NCBI RefSeq assembly: GCF_963678635.1
Contig: NC_087065.1
Coordinates: forward strand, 19,915,623 to 19,979,622
From: Symsagittifera roscoffensis
Lineage: Eukaryota; Xenacoelomorpha; Acoela; Convolutidae
DNA length: 64,000 bases
Reading direction: 5' to 3'
Of the stretch, positions 55,222-64,000 are shown piece by piece. The notes below the pieces were generated by a model that did not search any database, was not told where the DNA came from, and saw only the letters and a list, made by a program, of their open reading frames with translations. Within the stretch, counting starts at the first letter, position 1, and each line of letters starts with the position of its first letter. Position numbers and translations under genes: made by a program.

Positions 55222-56394
55222 CTATTTCTTTCCCCCAACTACTGCATTCTTCTTTTTAGTAACTTTTCCCCCGCTACCCGTTTTTCCGAATGGCTTTTTC
55301 TTCATTCCTTTTTTCAATTGCGCAATTGGAACTCTATTAGCGTGACTTCTCGCACCGTCTTTCTTTTTCTTGGCTGTTTTTGAAAGTGGTTTTCTGCCCA
55401 AAATTTCCTCGTCTTTTTTAGCCGCATCTTTTCTGTTAACAAACGCTTTAGCCGCAGTCGCTTTATCAACAGAGTCTCTCTTATTTTGCAGATTTTCAAA
55501 CACTTTCAACATTGCATCTCGCTCGTTTTTAGCCCTGTCTTTTGATAGCTCTGCTGTTGTTTGTTTATTTTTCTCCTTAATTTGTAACATTTGCTTTCCT
55601 CTCCCTTTTCTAGGATCGTTTTTCAGGGTCTCTGTGAATCTCCCAAGTGACGCTGTACTTGTCGTTGCAACATCAAGTGCTTTTCTAGATTCGGATTTGA
55701 GTGGAATATAGTGATTATTCATTGTCGGCGTCGGCAAAATTCCTCCGTCGCCTGCACCTGAATGCTTCTTCCATTTCGAAATATTTCTTAACCTGTTCAA
55801 CTCGTTCTTTGCCACCCTTTCACCTTTTGTCAAATACTTCTTGCTGTTAAAATTTTTCTGATCTTTTCCAGTTGGTCGATTTTCATTTTCTTCTTGCTCC
55901 ATTTCTCGTTTCAAATTGGCCGCATAATCCTTCTGTTGTTTTTCACCTGTTTGTTTTCTATAACCCCAGCTAAACTTCCAAGTTTTTGTTTCTGGATCCC
56001 AAACTTTCGAGTTCCTTTCTTTCTTTTGAATGCCCTTCTTTTTCGCAAACTCTTCCCACTTTGTCGGAGGCCTGGATTTGGGCACTGGTTTTTCTCTCGG
56101 AATCGGAAACGTCGGCGCGGGAAGCAGAGCTACAACTGAGTCATAATCGACTTTAGTCGGACATTGCCAAAGTTTATTAACAATAACTTGAGTACAATCA
56201 CGAGCGACCGACTTCAACAAATCATTTCGCTTCGATTCGCTGTAAGTTGCAATTTTAACAGGAAGTGAGTTGTGGTCGAGTGCTAATAAGTTACCAATGT
56301 CAACTTCGATCTCAATTGGTGTGTTAACTTCAGTGCTCAGGTTACTCGTGTTAGTTCCAACCACATCTTCAAGTCGCATAACATCGCTACTCAT
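55222..56394 (-). CDS. RRS1: Ribosome biogenesis regulatory protein RRS1 (390 aa)
   Basis: One open exon. The start chosen is the ATG of MSSDVMRL, because a clear acceptor (TGTTTTACAG|GTTTCGAGT) lies nine bases upstream, indicating that the upstream in-frame residues are intron. The RRS1 signature is strong: VDIGNLLALD near the N-terminus, LPAPTFPIPREKPVPKSRPPT, KWEEFAKKKGI, and VWDPETKTWKFSWGYRK. The C-terminal half is Lys-rich, as in the family, and length is close to the usual ~350-370 residues. RRS1 acts in the nucleolus with RPF2 to load the 5S RNP during 60S assembly (established for the family). A broken partial copy lies just downstream. Confidence 0.93.
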   Translation of the reverse strand: MSSDVMRLEDVVGTNTSNLSTEVNTPIEIEVDIGNLLALDHNSLPVKIATYSESKRNDLLKSVARDCTQVIVNKLWQCPTKVDYDSVVALLPAPTFPIPREKPVPKSRPPTKWEEFAKKKGIQKKERNSKVWDPETKTWKFSWGYRKQTGEKQQKDYAANLKREMEQEENENRPTGKDQKNFNSKKYLTKGERVAKNELNRLRNISKWKKHSGAGDGGILPTPTMNNHYIPLKSESRKALDVATTSTASLGRFTETLKNDPRKGRGKQMLQIKEKNKQTTAELSKDRAKNERDAMLKVFENLQNKRDSVDKATAAKAFVNRKDAAKKDEEILGRKPLSKTAKKKKDGARSHANRVPIAQLKKGMKKKPFGKTGSGGKVTKKKNAVVGGKK

Positions 56395-56410
56395 ACTCGA
56401 AACCTGTAAA
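56395..56410 (-). other. Splice acceptor just upstream of the RRS1 start
   Basis: The minus strand reads TTTTACAG|GTTTCGAGTATG. The acceptor leaves a nine-base leader before the ATG. It may belong to a 5' UTR intron or to spliced-leader trans-splicing. Confidence 0.5.
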
Positions 56411-56648
56411 ACATTAAAGATGTGTAACATTCACATTTCGCACAAATGACATGTTTTATAAATATTTCAAAAAATTATGTCAAACAACAAGATTCAAGAA
56501 CGTGTTGACCAATTTTTGTTTTAATTTACAAAAACCAGAAAACGAAATTCAGAAATCAGAAGTTGAACTTAAAATCGCTATGAAGGTTCACTTGACAAAC
56601 ACACTTTTATGTCTTTTCTACAAAAACATTATAATTTAGTAAACGTTA

Positions 56649-56815
56649 ACCAATTTTGATCTGCACATGTGTATTCAAGAGAAAACTATTTTAAAAAAAT
56701 GATGATCGAGATCGGACGTCTTTTAAAAGAATTATGTACTCACTTCCGATCTCGACAATCATCGATGTTTTTTGATCGTTTTCTCTTAGAGAGAAAAATG
56801 CTGATCAAAATTGGT
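56649..56815. repeat. 167-bp imperfect palindrome (MITE-like hairpin)
   Basis: Three nested arm pairs: ACCAATTTTGATC (56649-56661) with GATCAAAATTGGT (56803-56815); AAGAGAAAAC with GTTTTCTCTT; and GATGATCGAGATCGGA with TCCGATCTCGACAATCATC. The centre is AT-rich. It lies upstream of RRS1. No ORF is present. Confidence 0.7.
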
Positions 56816-57339
56816 CAAAAAAGTAGATTCGAAAAGCTTTCGGGTTGAAAGTGAAGAAATTCCGCAAATTAGCTTTTCCTAAATCAACCATCGTCGGCGA
56901 TAAAATCTTTCGGAAAGTAATCTGCCGCGCGACATCTAGACTAACAACTCATGGTTGCATTAAGGAGGCGATGACGAAATTTCCGACAGAAGGTCCCAAA
57001 CTTTCAAAAGGAAGCGACAAACTCAAGCAACAACATTCCGGAGACCCCAAATTGAGTCAAATTGATAGAAAAAAAATAAAAATAAGTTCAAGGTAACAAA
57101 ACATAAAATTGGATAGAAATTTTTGCAAATGCCAACCATCGAGGGGCAACAGATAAACCCGGTAAACAGTTAAAAGACTATCTAAGACCAACACCAAAAC
57201 TCCAAGAAACACACACATTATCTTTGACATTGAACCCACACACGACACACCACATATATGCAACAAGTTCAACTAACAATGCTTCAATTTAATTACGTTT
57301 TATTGGGAAAGAAGCCGTCAAATAACTAAACAAACTAAT

Positions 57340-57900
57340 AAGACTCAGAGAAATTCAATCAAACCTGAAAAGCGGGAGTGTTTTACCCAGAGCTAAACTG
57401 GTAAAAGATCCTAAACAATCTAAAAGCTACCGACCAATTGCATCGCTCTCTCCTGTAGCAAAACTCCTAGAGCTTTTATTACTCTCGGAGTTAAATTTCA
57501 AGATAAACGTTCAAGAACACCAACGTGTCTTCAACAAAGAAAGACCGACAAAACTGCCTAGATGATCAACACGAATGATGGATTGAACCAAACCAAACCA
57601 AGTCAAAGAACACTAATGATCGTCTAGACTTAACTACAGCCTTTGATACTGTAGATCACTATCAATTACTCAACAATCGCCAGCTCGATCCCCAAAATAG
57701 GAATTCTTGCTTACCTCCGCGGAAGGCACACTTATTTGAAACTCAGAGACACCAAAGCAAAACGCAGGAAGATGAAACAAGGTGCCCCACAAGGCGGTGT
57801 GATATCCTCCGTCCTATTTAACCTCTACCTGTCCAAAATGCACCATCCCAACAATTGTAACATCAAAGTAACTACCTAGTAAACTATTATAGTTGACTCA
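57340..57900 (+). pseudogene. LINE (non-LTR) reverse-transcriptase remnant
   Basis: Plus-strand frames hold RT phrases in order: YRPIASLSPVAKLLE near 57430, a divergent middle with stops, then AYLRGRHTYLKLRDTKAK near 57710 and KQGAPQGGVISSVLFNLYLS near 57780-57830. The last phrase matches the block before the catalytic YADD of non-LTR RTs; the YADD itself is lost in the following sequence. Clade not determined. The ~560 bases are a fragment with several shifts. Confidence 0.75.
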
Positions 57901-59400
57901 TTTTGCCAATTGGTTGAACTCAAACTGATGAAAGAGACAGTACGAAACATAATCAGATCATCTTTCGTTCAGTTGCAATAAATCAGTTAAGTTCGCATCT
58001 ATATTCTCTCTCAGTTTAACCTTCATTTTAAATTGGATGAGCTCTCACGTATTAGATATGCCCTGAGCTCAAAAATCAAAAGATATTACAATTGCAACCA
58101 TTTTTTATGAGAGTTTGAAGATTGCCAAGTTTAGAACATAGCCAAAAGTTGGAAAAAACCGGAAAAACTTGGAGCTCTTTGAAATTTTTTTTGGACATTT
58201 TTATGATGAAATTAATCCAAATTAAAACTGACCAATAAAAAATTTCGATTTCACTGGAAGTTTTTTTGCGCAAATTGAATTTTGCAATTAACGTTTTTTG
58301 CGCAAATTGAATTTTGCAATTTGTAGAGAAATTATTGCCCTCATTTTTGCAAACGAATTTGAATTGAACTTTGAAAAGCAATCAGAAGTCAAACCGCGAA
58401 AAAAAAGGTAAAAACCAGCACTACGAATACGTGGTTTTTTACTGCGCTCCTTGACACTTGATAATAAAATTGCTCAGAATTTTCGTTTTACTGTTAACAT
58501 GTAATGAGTGTAGAGAGCGAATTAATCTGGCACAGAAATTATTCTTAATTGAATAGAGGAAAAACGTGCTAGCTGATTCAAATTTTTGCGTTAATAGGCT
58601 CAAAATTTATCATTTCGTACTTGACATAGCGCGTACTTTTGACCGGTTCTTTCTTCACAATGAGTTCAATTTCGGTCGCAAAAACTTGGAAATATATATA
58701 ATTATGATAGAAAAGACAGATTGAAATCATCAGAGAGATGCTATGTTAAAAGGATCAGGTGACTTCGTAAAACAGCATACATTTAAACTATTTTCTTGAA
58801 TTACGTCCTTCACACTACTCAGATACCCACTTTCATTTAGACTATTTAGCTCAGTTAATGGATTATTCTAACTCTAGCTGTGATATGTGAAGCCAATACC
58901 TTCAACAAAAGCCATTAACCCATTGATAAAAAAGATAGCTTGTCTCAAATACTTAAGGAAGAATTTAAAATGAAACGACAAAAAATTAGAATACCAATTT
59001 TTCTATAAGAGAATTTTTCATGTTTAATGAATCAAAATTTGTTTACTAATCAAGATGATCGATTTTATGGTAAGTTGCGCTAGAACACCCCCTGGAAACC
59101 AGCGTTTTAAATCAAAAAAATTGTATCTTCAGTTCAAAAACCCAAACCACCTCATAGCCCAAAGCAATGATTGTGCGCAGCTGTCCGAGCAGCTCAGAAA
59201 GCCATACCCAAGGTCAAAGTTGTTAGAAAAATACAAACGAAACTAATTGCGAAAAAAAAACATTTGTTTTTTAATATTTAATCGAAACTTCAGTCGCGCT
59301 AAAGCAGTAATAAAATAATTCTTACCATGAAAAGAACAATGGAAACGACAGTGGTATTAACAGACCACAAATAACAGATACGAAGGTGCAGCTTCGCAAA
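57901..59400. other. AT-rich stretch without recognised genes
   Basis: Contains a short tandem duplication (TTTTTTGCGCAAATTGAATT..., 28 bases at 58262-58289 and 58294-58321, period 32). No family-like open frame was found. Confidence 0.4.
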
Positions 59401-59407
59401 CACTAGC

Positions 59408-59640
59408 GGTGGTGAAGTGGTTGCGTCTCCGCCTCTCAATCGAAAGGTCAGACGTTCGAGGCCCACCATGAGCCGTGCTCGTTGCTTGCGGGTGAGGCAA
59501 CATTACCCAGCCCAGAAAAATGACCGAAAAAATAGCATGTAGTTCTTAAGCAGGGGCGTAACAGCGGTTCGCCGTGCTGAGGTGCACAGGTCGTATGTTG
59601 GTCATTTCCCTCGTGGATAGATGATGTTAACTTAGCGAAA
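59408..59640 (+). repeat. tRNA-derived SINE
   Basis: A box TGGTGAAGTGGTTGCG (59410-59425) and B box GACGTTCGAGGCC (from about 59451) are correctly spaced. A non-tRNA body with GCAGGGGCGTAACAGCGG and a GC-richer composition than its surroundings follows. The 3' end is uncertain. Confidence 0.55.
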
Positions 59641-60406
59641 AAGCGGTAAAAATTCAGGAGCTTTAAAGTGCCCAAAAATTCAAATTTTGCATGTAATAGT
59701 TTGAAATGTGATAAACTGAAGGCAGTCACAATAACTTTGCATATAATTAATTGGGATGTATTAAACCACATTGCGCATTTTAAAAATCTCGCGAAATAAC
59801 TTGGAGATGGAAAATTTCCATTGGAGATTTTTTATTACACTGTTGTATGAAACAAACAGCCTATTTCGGTTCAACTGATGAATCAAAAAAGCATCAACTG
59901 TGTTAGCTTATTACTTATCAAATGTCAAAGCACTTGGCATTAATGAAGTTTAATTTATAACTCTTACTGCACCATCGTTCATTACTGTCGAACACGGCGT
60001 GGTCGTAATGGAATACAAAACGAGACAAAAAACAGCTGCTCGAAAAGAAAGCACCAAATTAGAGGCTGGACCAATTGAGGCGATTTTATTACCATGATCA
60101 GCGACCTGTAAGACATTTTCGAGACTCTTCTCTGTTCCCAATATTAAGACACCAGTCGTCGCAAAAATAATAAATCGTTTGATTCATTAAAACCATTATT
60201 AATGCGATGCTAAAATTGTCCTGTAATTACGAAACTATATTTATGTCACCCAGAGAGTCAAAAGTCAGGATCCATAAAAAGAGTAAAACTTTATGCTTCA
60301 TGCAGCAACAACAAAAACAAAGCTCCATAGAATACTTTCTTATACCAGCAAACAATGAACGAGAGGACGATTACGCAATAAGGGCTACCAAAACGAAACA
60401 AAGAAC
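59641..60406. other. Upstream region of the ZC2HC gene, no gene recognised
   Basis: Short open frames only. One on the minus strand (59950-60141) has a possible acceptor (TGTCTTACAG|GTCGC) and a hydrophobic stretch, but no family resemblance. It may hold the promoter of the plus-strand zinc-finger gene. Confidence 0.35.
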
Positions 60407-61216
60407 ATGAATATTCCTTTTCCGAACAAAGGCGGCGGGGGTGGCAGACGAAAGCCGATGCCATTTTGCTATATTTGTGGTCGCCAATTCTCCACCGCCT
60501 CGATATCAATTCATGAGCCCCAGTGTCTTAAGAAATGGAAAGTAGCCAACGACAAATTACCCAGATCTATGAGAATGCCAGAGCCTGTCAAGCCAAAGCC
60601 GATATCAGCGGCAGCTGAAAAAGGTCTAAAAGCCAAAGGTAAATATTCATTTGACGCATCAGCGGCTTGGAGTGCAGCTCAGGCCAATCTGGTACCATGT
60701 ATTGGCTGCGGAAGACGCTTTGCCCAGGATCGAATTCAAATTCATCAAAGGATTTGCACAAGAACAGGCCTTGTGCCAGGCATTGCTCAAACAAAACCAA
60801 ATATTAACCCGAATTGTGAGTTTGCTCGCAGAATGAGTTACCAGCCAGCTGACCCGAACTCTAAAATGAAGAACTACAGCTCAGTGCCTTCAACTCTGGG
60901 ATTACGTCGAAAATCCTCTATTCCTCCTGTGGGCACGCTGCGTAATAGCAGGTCAAGTCAAAGACCCTCTCTACGCAGCCAAAATCAACAGAAGAGGTCA
61001 TTGACATCTCCAAAGGTCATTTCAACGCCTCCAGCAACTCCGACGATAGGCAGAAAGAGGTCAGGGCCTCAGACGACTGGCACACCACGAACGAAAAAAC
61101 GAGAATCATCAGCGACACGCAGAATGTCGAATTTTTGTCCTAATTGTGGAAAGAAGTTTTCCGGATCTGAGGTCAACTGCGGAGGCTGCTCATCACCCCG
61201 AAAAGCTTTCGCATAG
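60407..61216 (+). CDS. ZC2HC/C3H-type zinc-finger protein (ZNF474/ZC2HC1-like, 269 aa)
   Basis: A single exon with the ATG at 60407. Two classic ZC2HC fingers are visible: FCYICGRQFSTASISIHEPQC (C21, C24, H36, C40) and CIGCGRRFAQDRIQIHQRIC (C98, C101, H113, C117). A C-terminal CPNCGKKF...CGGC (C244, C247, C258, C261) forms a four-cysteine ribbon. The region between is low-complexity, basic and Ser/Pro-rich. A polyadenylation signal AATAAA lies at 61235-61240, 19 bases after the stop. The family is widespread in animals, often expressed in testis or ciliated cells; molecular function is not established. An upstream exon cannot be excluded. Confidence 0.85.
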   Translation: MNIPFPNKGGGGGRRKPMPFCYICGRQFSTASISIHEPQCLKKWKVANDKLPRSMRMPEPVKPKPISAAAEKGLKAKGKYSFDASAAWSAAQANLVPCIGCGRRFAQDRIQIHQRICTRTGLVPGIAQTKPNINPNCEFARRMSYQPADPNSKMKNYSSVPSTLGLRRKSSIPPVGTLRNSRSSQRPSLRSQNQQKRSLTSPKVISTPPATPTIGRKRSGPQTTGTPRTKKRESSATRRMSNFCPNCGKKFSGSEVNCGGCSSPRKAFA

Positions 61217-61234
61217 TATAGAAACCAACATTTA

Positions 61235-61240
61235 AATAAA
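61235..61240 (+). terminator. Polyadenylation signal of the ZC2HC gene
   Basis: AATAAA lies 19 bases after the stop codon, in an AT-rich 3' UTR. Position and strand fit the gene. Confidence 0.65.
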
Positions 61241-61869
61241 AATGACAATGATACATTTTTTCACTTGTAACGTAAGTGCCAAATTAAGTAGAAAAACTAT
61301 GTGCCACCAAGATTTTTCTGCACTATTAATTATCTTTCTTTCGATTACCACAAAAACACACACCACAAACAGATAGCACTTTGGCATCTAGAAAAAAATA
61401 CCGAATCACAAAAATCATTTTGAATGGTGATTTGAAACTTCATCAAAAGAACCTCCAGAAATATTCGGTAATTGGTCACCGCCTACTGGGGGACCACAAT
61501 TTTCAAAAATCCTATAAACTGAGAGGCAGGCTAAGCACGCAAAGAGTGACAATCCAAAAATTTTCAATGAAAATATATATCGCGAAACAAAAAATTAGGT
61601 CTCATGTCTTAAATAATTGTTATCGATATTTTTGTGGCTTCCCAGGTTTTCTCCTAGTAATTTCTTTTCAACACTTCAAACGTTTCCTCTTTTTTGACGG
61701 CCGCGTGAAATTTGGCAGCTGCATATACAGTTTCTATGGAAAATATTGAAGAAGAATCGTCAAAAATAGTTCATCAGTATCTCTTCTAAGGGTTGGTTCC
61801 GGATTGAAGAAAACGAATTCATCGCGTAAATGACTTGCTAGAGTACAATTTCAATATTTAAACACTATC

Positions 61870-62290
61870 TTAGTTTTTCGGTCCTGCTTTAGAAGAACAA
61901 ATTTAGTGTTTTCTATTGGTGAGGTAGTCGTTGATTATCTCGATATGACATCCCCCTGCGCCAAGATCGCTCGCTTTACATATGAGATTAGATTGTGGTA
62001 CTTTGTCGAAAGCTTCAACAAAGTCAGCATAAAAAGCTTGGACAGCTTCTTCAAGAAAACATAGCATGTTAGTCTACAAAGATCAGTTTCTGACAAAAAT
62101 CATGCTGTTTTTGAAGCTTTTTACAAAAAAAAAAATTAAAACAGCGTTTCTTTGGTGTCTTTTCCAAGTGCTTTGCTGATGGGTGTTGAGGGTCGTTGCA
62201 GGTCTATAGTTGCTGAAAAGAGATTGTGTGAAAGGAGATATTGCACCAATTTTCCATCTATGTGGTATCTAGTTTTGCACTTTGATAAAA
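61870..62290 (-). pseudogene. LINE reverse-transcriptase remnant
   Basis: Minus-strand phrases include WKIGAISPF then NYRPATTLN near 62200-62250, NMLCFLEEAVQAF near 62060, and DFVEAFDKVPQSNLI followed by DLGAGGCHIEIINDYLTN near 61930-62030. These match RT blocks of non-LTR elements (NYRP, FxKAFDKVxH, INDYLxxR). Frameshifts and stops break the sequence. It lies on the opposite strand to the LINE remnant at 57340. Confidence 0.75.
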
Positions 62291-62637
62291 TTGAAAAATG
62301 TGGAGGCTAGAAATCAGCGCAAATCCAATTTGAAAGAACTTTGGTGGTATCGCGTGCCATCAAGTCCACGTAATTTTGAGTTTCGATATGTTAAAATCTT
62401 CCACAAGCGGGTTTGCGATTGGAATGAATGTAAGTTTTTCAAGTACACTAAAACTAACTTTATCACAGAGGCGAAGCAATGAAACAAACATAACACTTGC
62501 GATACAACGGAAACATAAAAAAAACATAAGAATTAGCCTAATTGTTGTGATAAACTTACTAAATAGGTTCAAATGCGCGTTTTTCTTGTTTTTTATATGT
62601 TTCCATAGAACTTCGTAGAATCACTTCAGCCAATAGC

Positions 62638-64000
62638 GTGTCGAATCCTTTTGGAGCAACTTCTGGTGATCATACAGTGGCATCTTTATCAGATCATCCT
62701 CTGGGGGACAAAGCACTAGAAAGCTCTAGAAATTGGAAACGAAAATCCTTTATTTCGGTACATTCACGAAACGCCAGTTTGACAACTCACGGACAGTCAA
62801 CCTCTTTTGGTTTAAACGTACACTTGGAGTCTGCAATGTCAAACAGTAGCAGGTCCTCGAGTCCAACTCCGAATGCAATCAAGTACCTTCCATGTCTTTT
62901 CTAATCCGCCTAGCGAACAACTCATATGCCCTTTATTTTCAAAAGCATTTTTCGATCCTGTTATTTCTCAGAGTGGACACACCTTCTGTAGACGCTGCAT
63001 CGATGACGGCGGCGATAAAGTTTTGTGTCCAATAGACGGAACTGGTCTTGTAATTGTGACGAGGAATTTGGCGGTCAGTGAACAAGTTTCGCAACTTGAA
63101 CTTCTTTGTCGCTATGGGCTCACCGAAGCTGAAGTTTCTGATCCAAATAGTTTTCATCAGATAATTAAACTAAGGTACCGATTATCACATGAAAAGAACT
63201 GTGGCTACGAGTTTGTCCCCAGCTCAAACAACCCGAATTGTTCGCATATGCGCAAAATGCACCTAGAAGAGCATCTTACCCATTGCTTGCACCAATTCAA
63301 TTTACTAATGCTCCTTCGTTGGTCCAATGGATACTATTTAGGATCCTCTGGCAGAAGAAAGCAAGCTTTAACCCATCAAAGCCTACTAGTCTCAGAGCAC
63401 GAAAGAGTCAGAAAAGATTAGAGATATTCTACGAGGTCGAAATATCGGCATTAAAAAGAGACATTGTAAAACTGAACGAGGCAATACGCAAAACGGAGAC
63501 ACGCTGCTATAGCAAAGTAAAAACGCTTGAGGACAATCATATGGGTTCAATTCAGCAGATAAACGAACTGCGTCCAAATATGAAGTCTCTGAATAACGAA
63601 GTGACCTTGATAAATGCAAAACTAACTTCAGGGGTCTTGGGTCCACATGATTTCCATCATCAGTATAAATGCAGAGGTACTTTTTTGGGTCACCAGTCGG
63701 AGATCTGGTGTCTGATCACGTGTGGAGATATTTTGATCACGGGGTCGACTGACAAAACATCAAAGTGTGGGACAACTCATCATCGTTCAAGTGTCTGCTA
63801 AGTCTGGAGGCACAAACAAGTCAGGTGTTCTCTCTACACACATGTGGACATTATCTCTACATTGGATCTGCAGATGGACTCATCATCATCTGGGACTGGG
63901 ACTCGTTCGAACAACAAGGTGCTCTATGCGTCCGAGTACGGCGTTGGCGCGATCGCCACTGACAATGGGATGCTATTTGTCGAAGTCAGAACTTCATAGG
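62638..64000 (+). pseudogene. TRAF7-like sequence, intronless and frameshifted, truncated by window end
   Basis: Segments in TRAF7 order lie in three frames. A Ser-rich N-terminal part ends SSRSSSPTPN (to about 62880). A RING-like block reads ICPLFSKAFFDPVISQSG then HTFCRRC (about 62930-63010). A TRAF zinc-finger-like segment reads LSHEKNCGYEFV then HMRKMHLEEHLTHC (to about 63290). A coiled coil follows (63410-63640), then WD40 units beginning RGTFLGHQSEIWCLI, GSTDKT, and GSADGLIIIWDWD. Frame changes occur near 62890, 63290, 63760 and 63910. The one at 63760 is explained by one missing base in GACAAAACATCAAAG. Two RING zinc ligands are replaced (CPLF, SQSG). It could be a retrocopy or reflect assembly indels. 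Family members are E3 ligases in MAPK signalling. Confidence 0.7.

Noticed and set aside
61381..61749. 122-codon open frame after the ZC2HC gene
   Set aside because: No recognisable motif, AT-rich codon use, and no homologous copy in the window. It is likely a chance frame.

Overview
The window is animal (metazoan) nuclear DNA. It is AT-rich, with GT-AG introns, dispersed repeats, tRNA-like SINE heads and single-copy eukaryotic genes: an ARHGAP19-type RhoGAP, ribosome-biogenesis factor RRS1, a ZC2HC/ZNF474-type zinc-finger protein and a broken TRAF7-like sequence. Nothing bacterial was seen. The species cannot be named from sequence alone. The abundance of Ty3/gypsy, BEL/Pao, LINE and SINE remnants suggests an invertebrate with an active mobile-element load.

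Layout. 1-2670: no gene recognised. 2680-4097: decayed retroelement pol fragments (minus strand). 4321-4479: a tiny membrane-protein ORF (minus), with a diverged paralogue at 34893-35045. 4548-5677: two tandem copies of a ~0.5 kb repeat. 5693-22473: one complete, young, 16.8 kb Ty3/gypsy retrovirus-like element in minus orientation. 22474-26870: repeat copy, then AT-rich DNA. 26870-29560, 40944-43440 and 43446-47720: decayed Ty3/gypsy pol copies, the last two arranged in tandem. Between them lie AT-rich DNA, a 271-bp fold-back element, a diverged satellite-like array and SINE heads. 50113-53462: six-exon ARHGAP19-like gene (minus). 55222-56394: RRS1 (minus), with a broken partial copy at 54764-54870. 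57340-57900 and 61870-62290: LINE reverse-transcriptase remnants. 60407-61216: ZC2HC-type gene (plus). 62638-64000: frameshifted, intronless TRAF7-like sequence running off the window.

The most interesting object is the 16.8 kb element. Its LTRs are about 4.12 kb each, begin TGTA and end TACA, and are almost identical. The internal region encodes, on the minus strand, gag (CCHC knuckle), a -1 frameshift at TTTAAAC, protease (with an in-frame UAG), RT-RNase H-integrase with a GPY/F module, and an intact 794-residue envelope-like glycoprotein with an RERR cleavage motif. A PBS and a polypurine tract abut the LTRs. Unusually, each LTR carries its own genes on the opposite (plus) strand: a 319-residue protein joining an integrase-type HHCC zinc-binding domain to an OTU-like cysteine-protease domain, then a 124-residue unknown protein whose leader contains a 65-bp GT-AG intron. 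The element thus looks bidirectional: structural and replication genes one way from the interior, and two accessory genes duplicated in the LTRs the other way. That accessory module is the best candidate here for an undescribed system.
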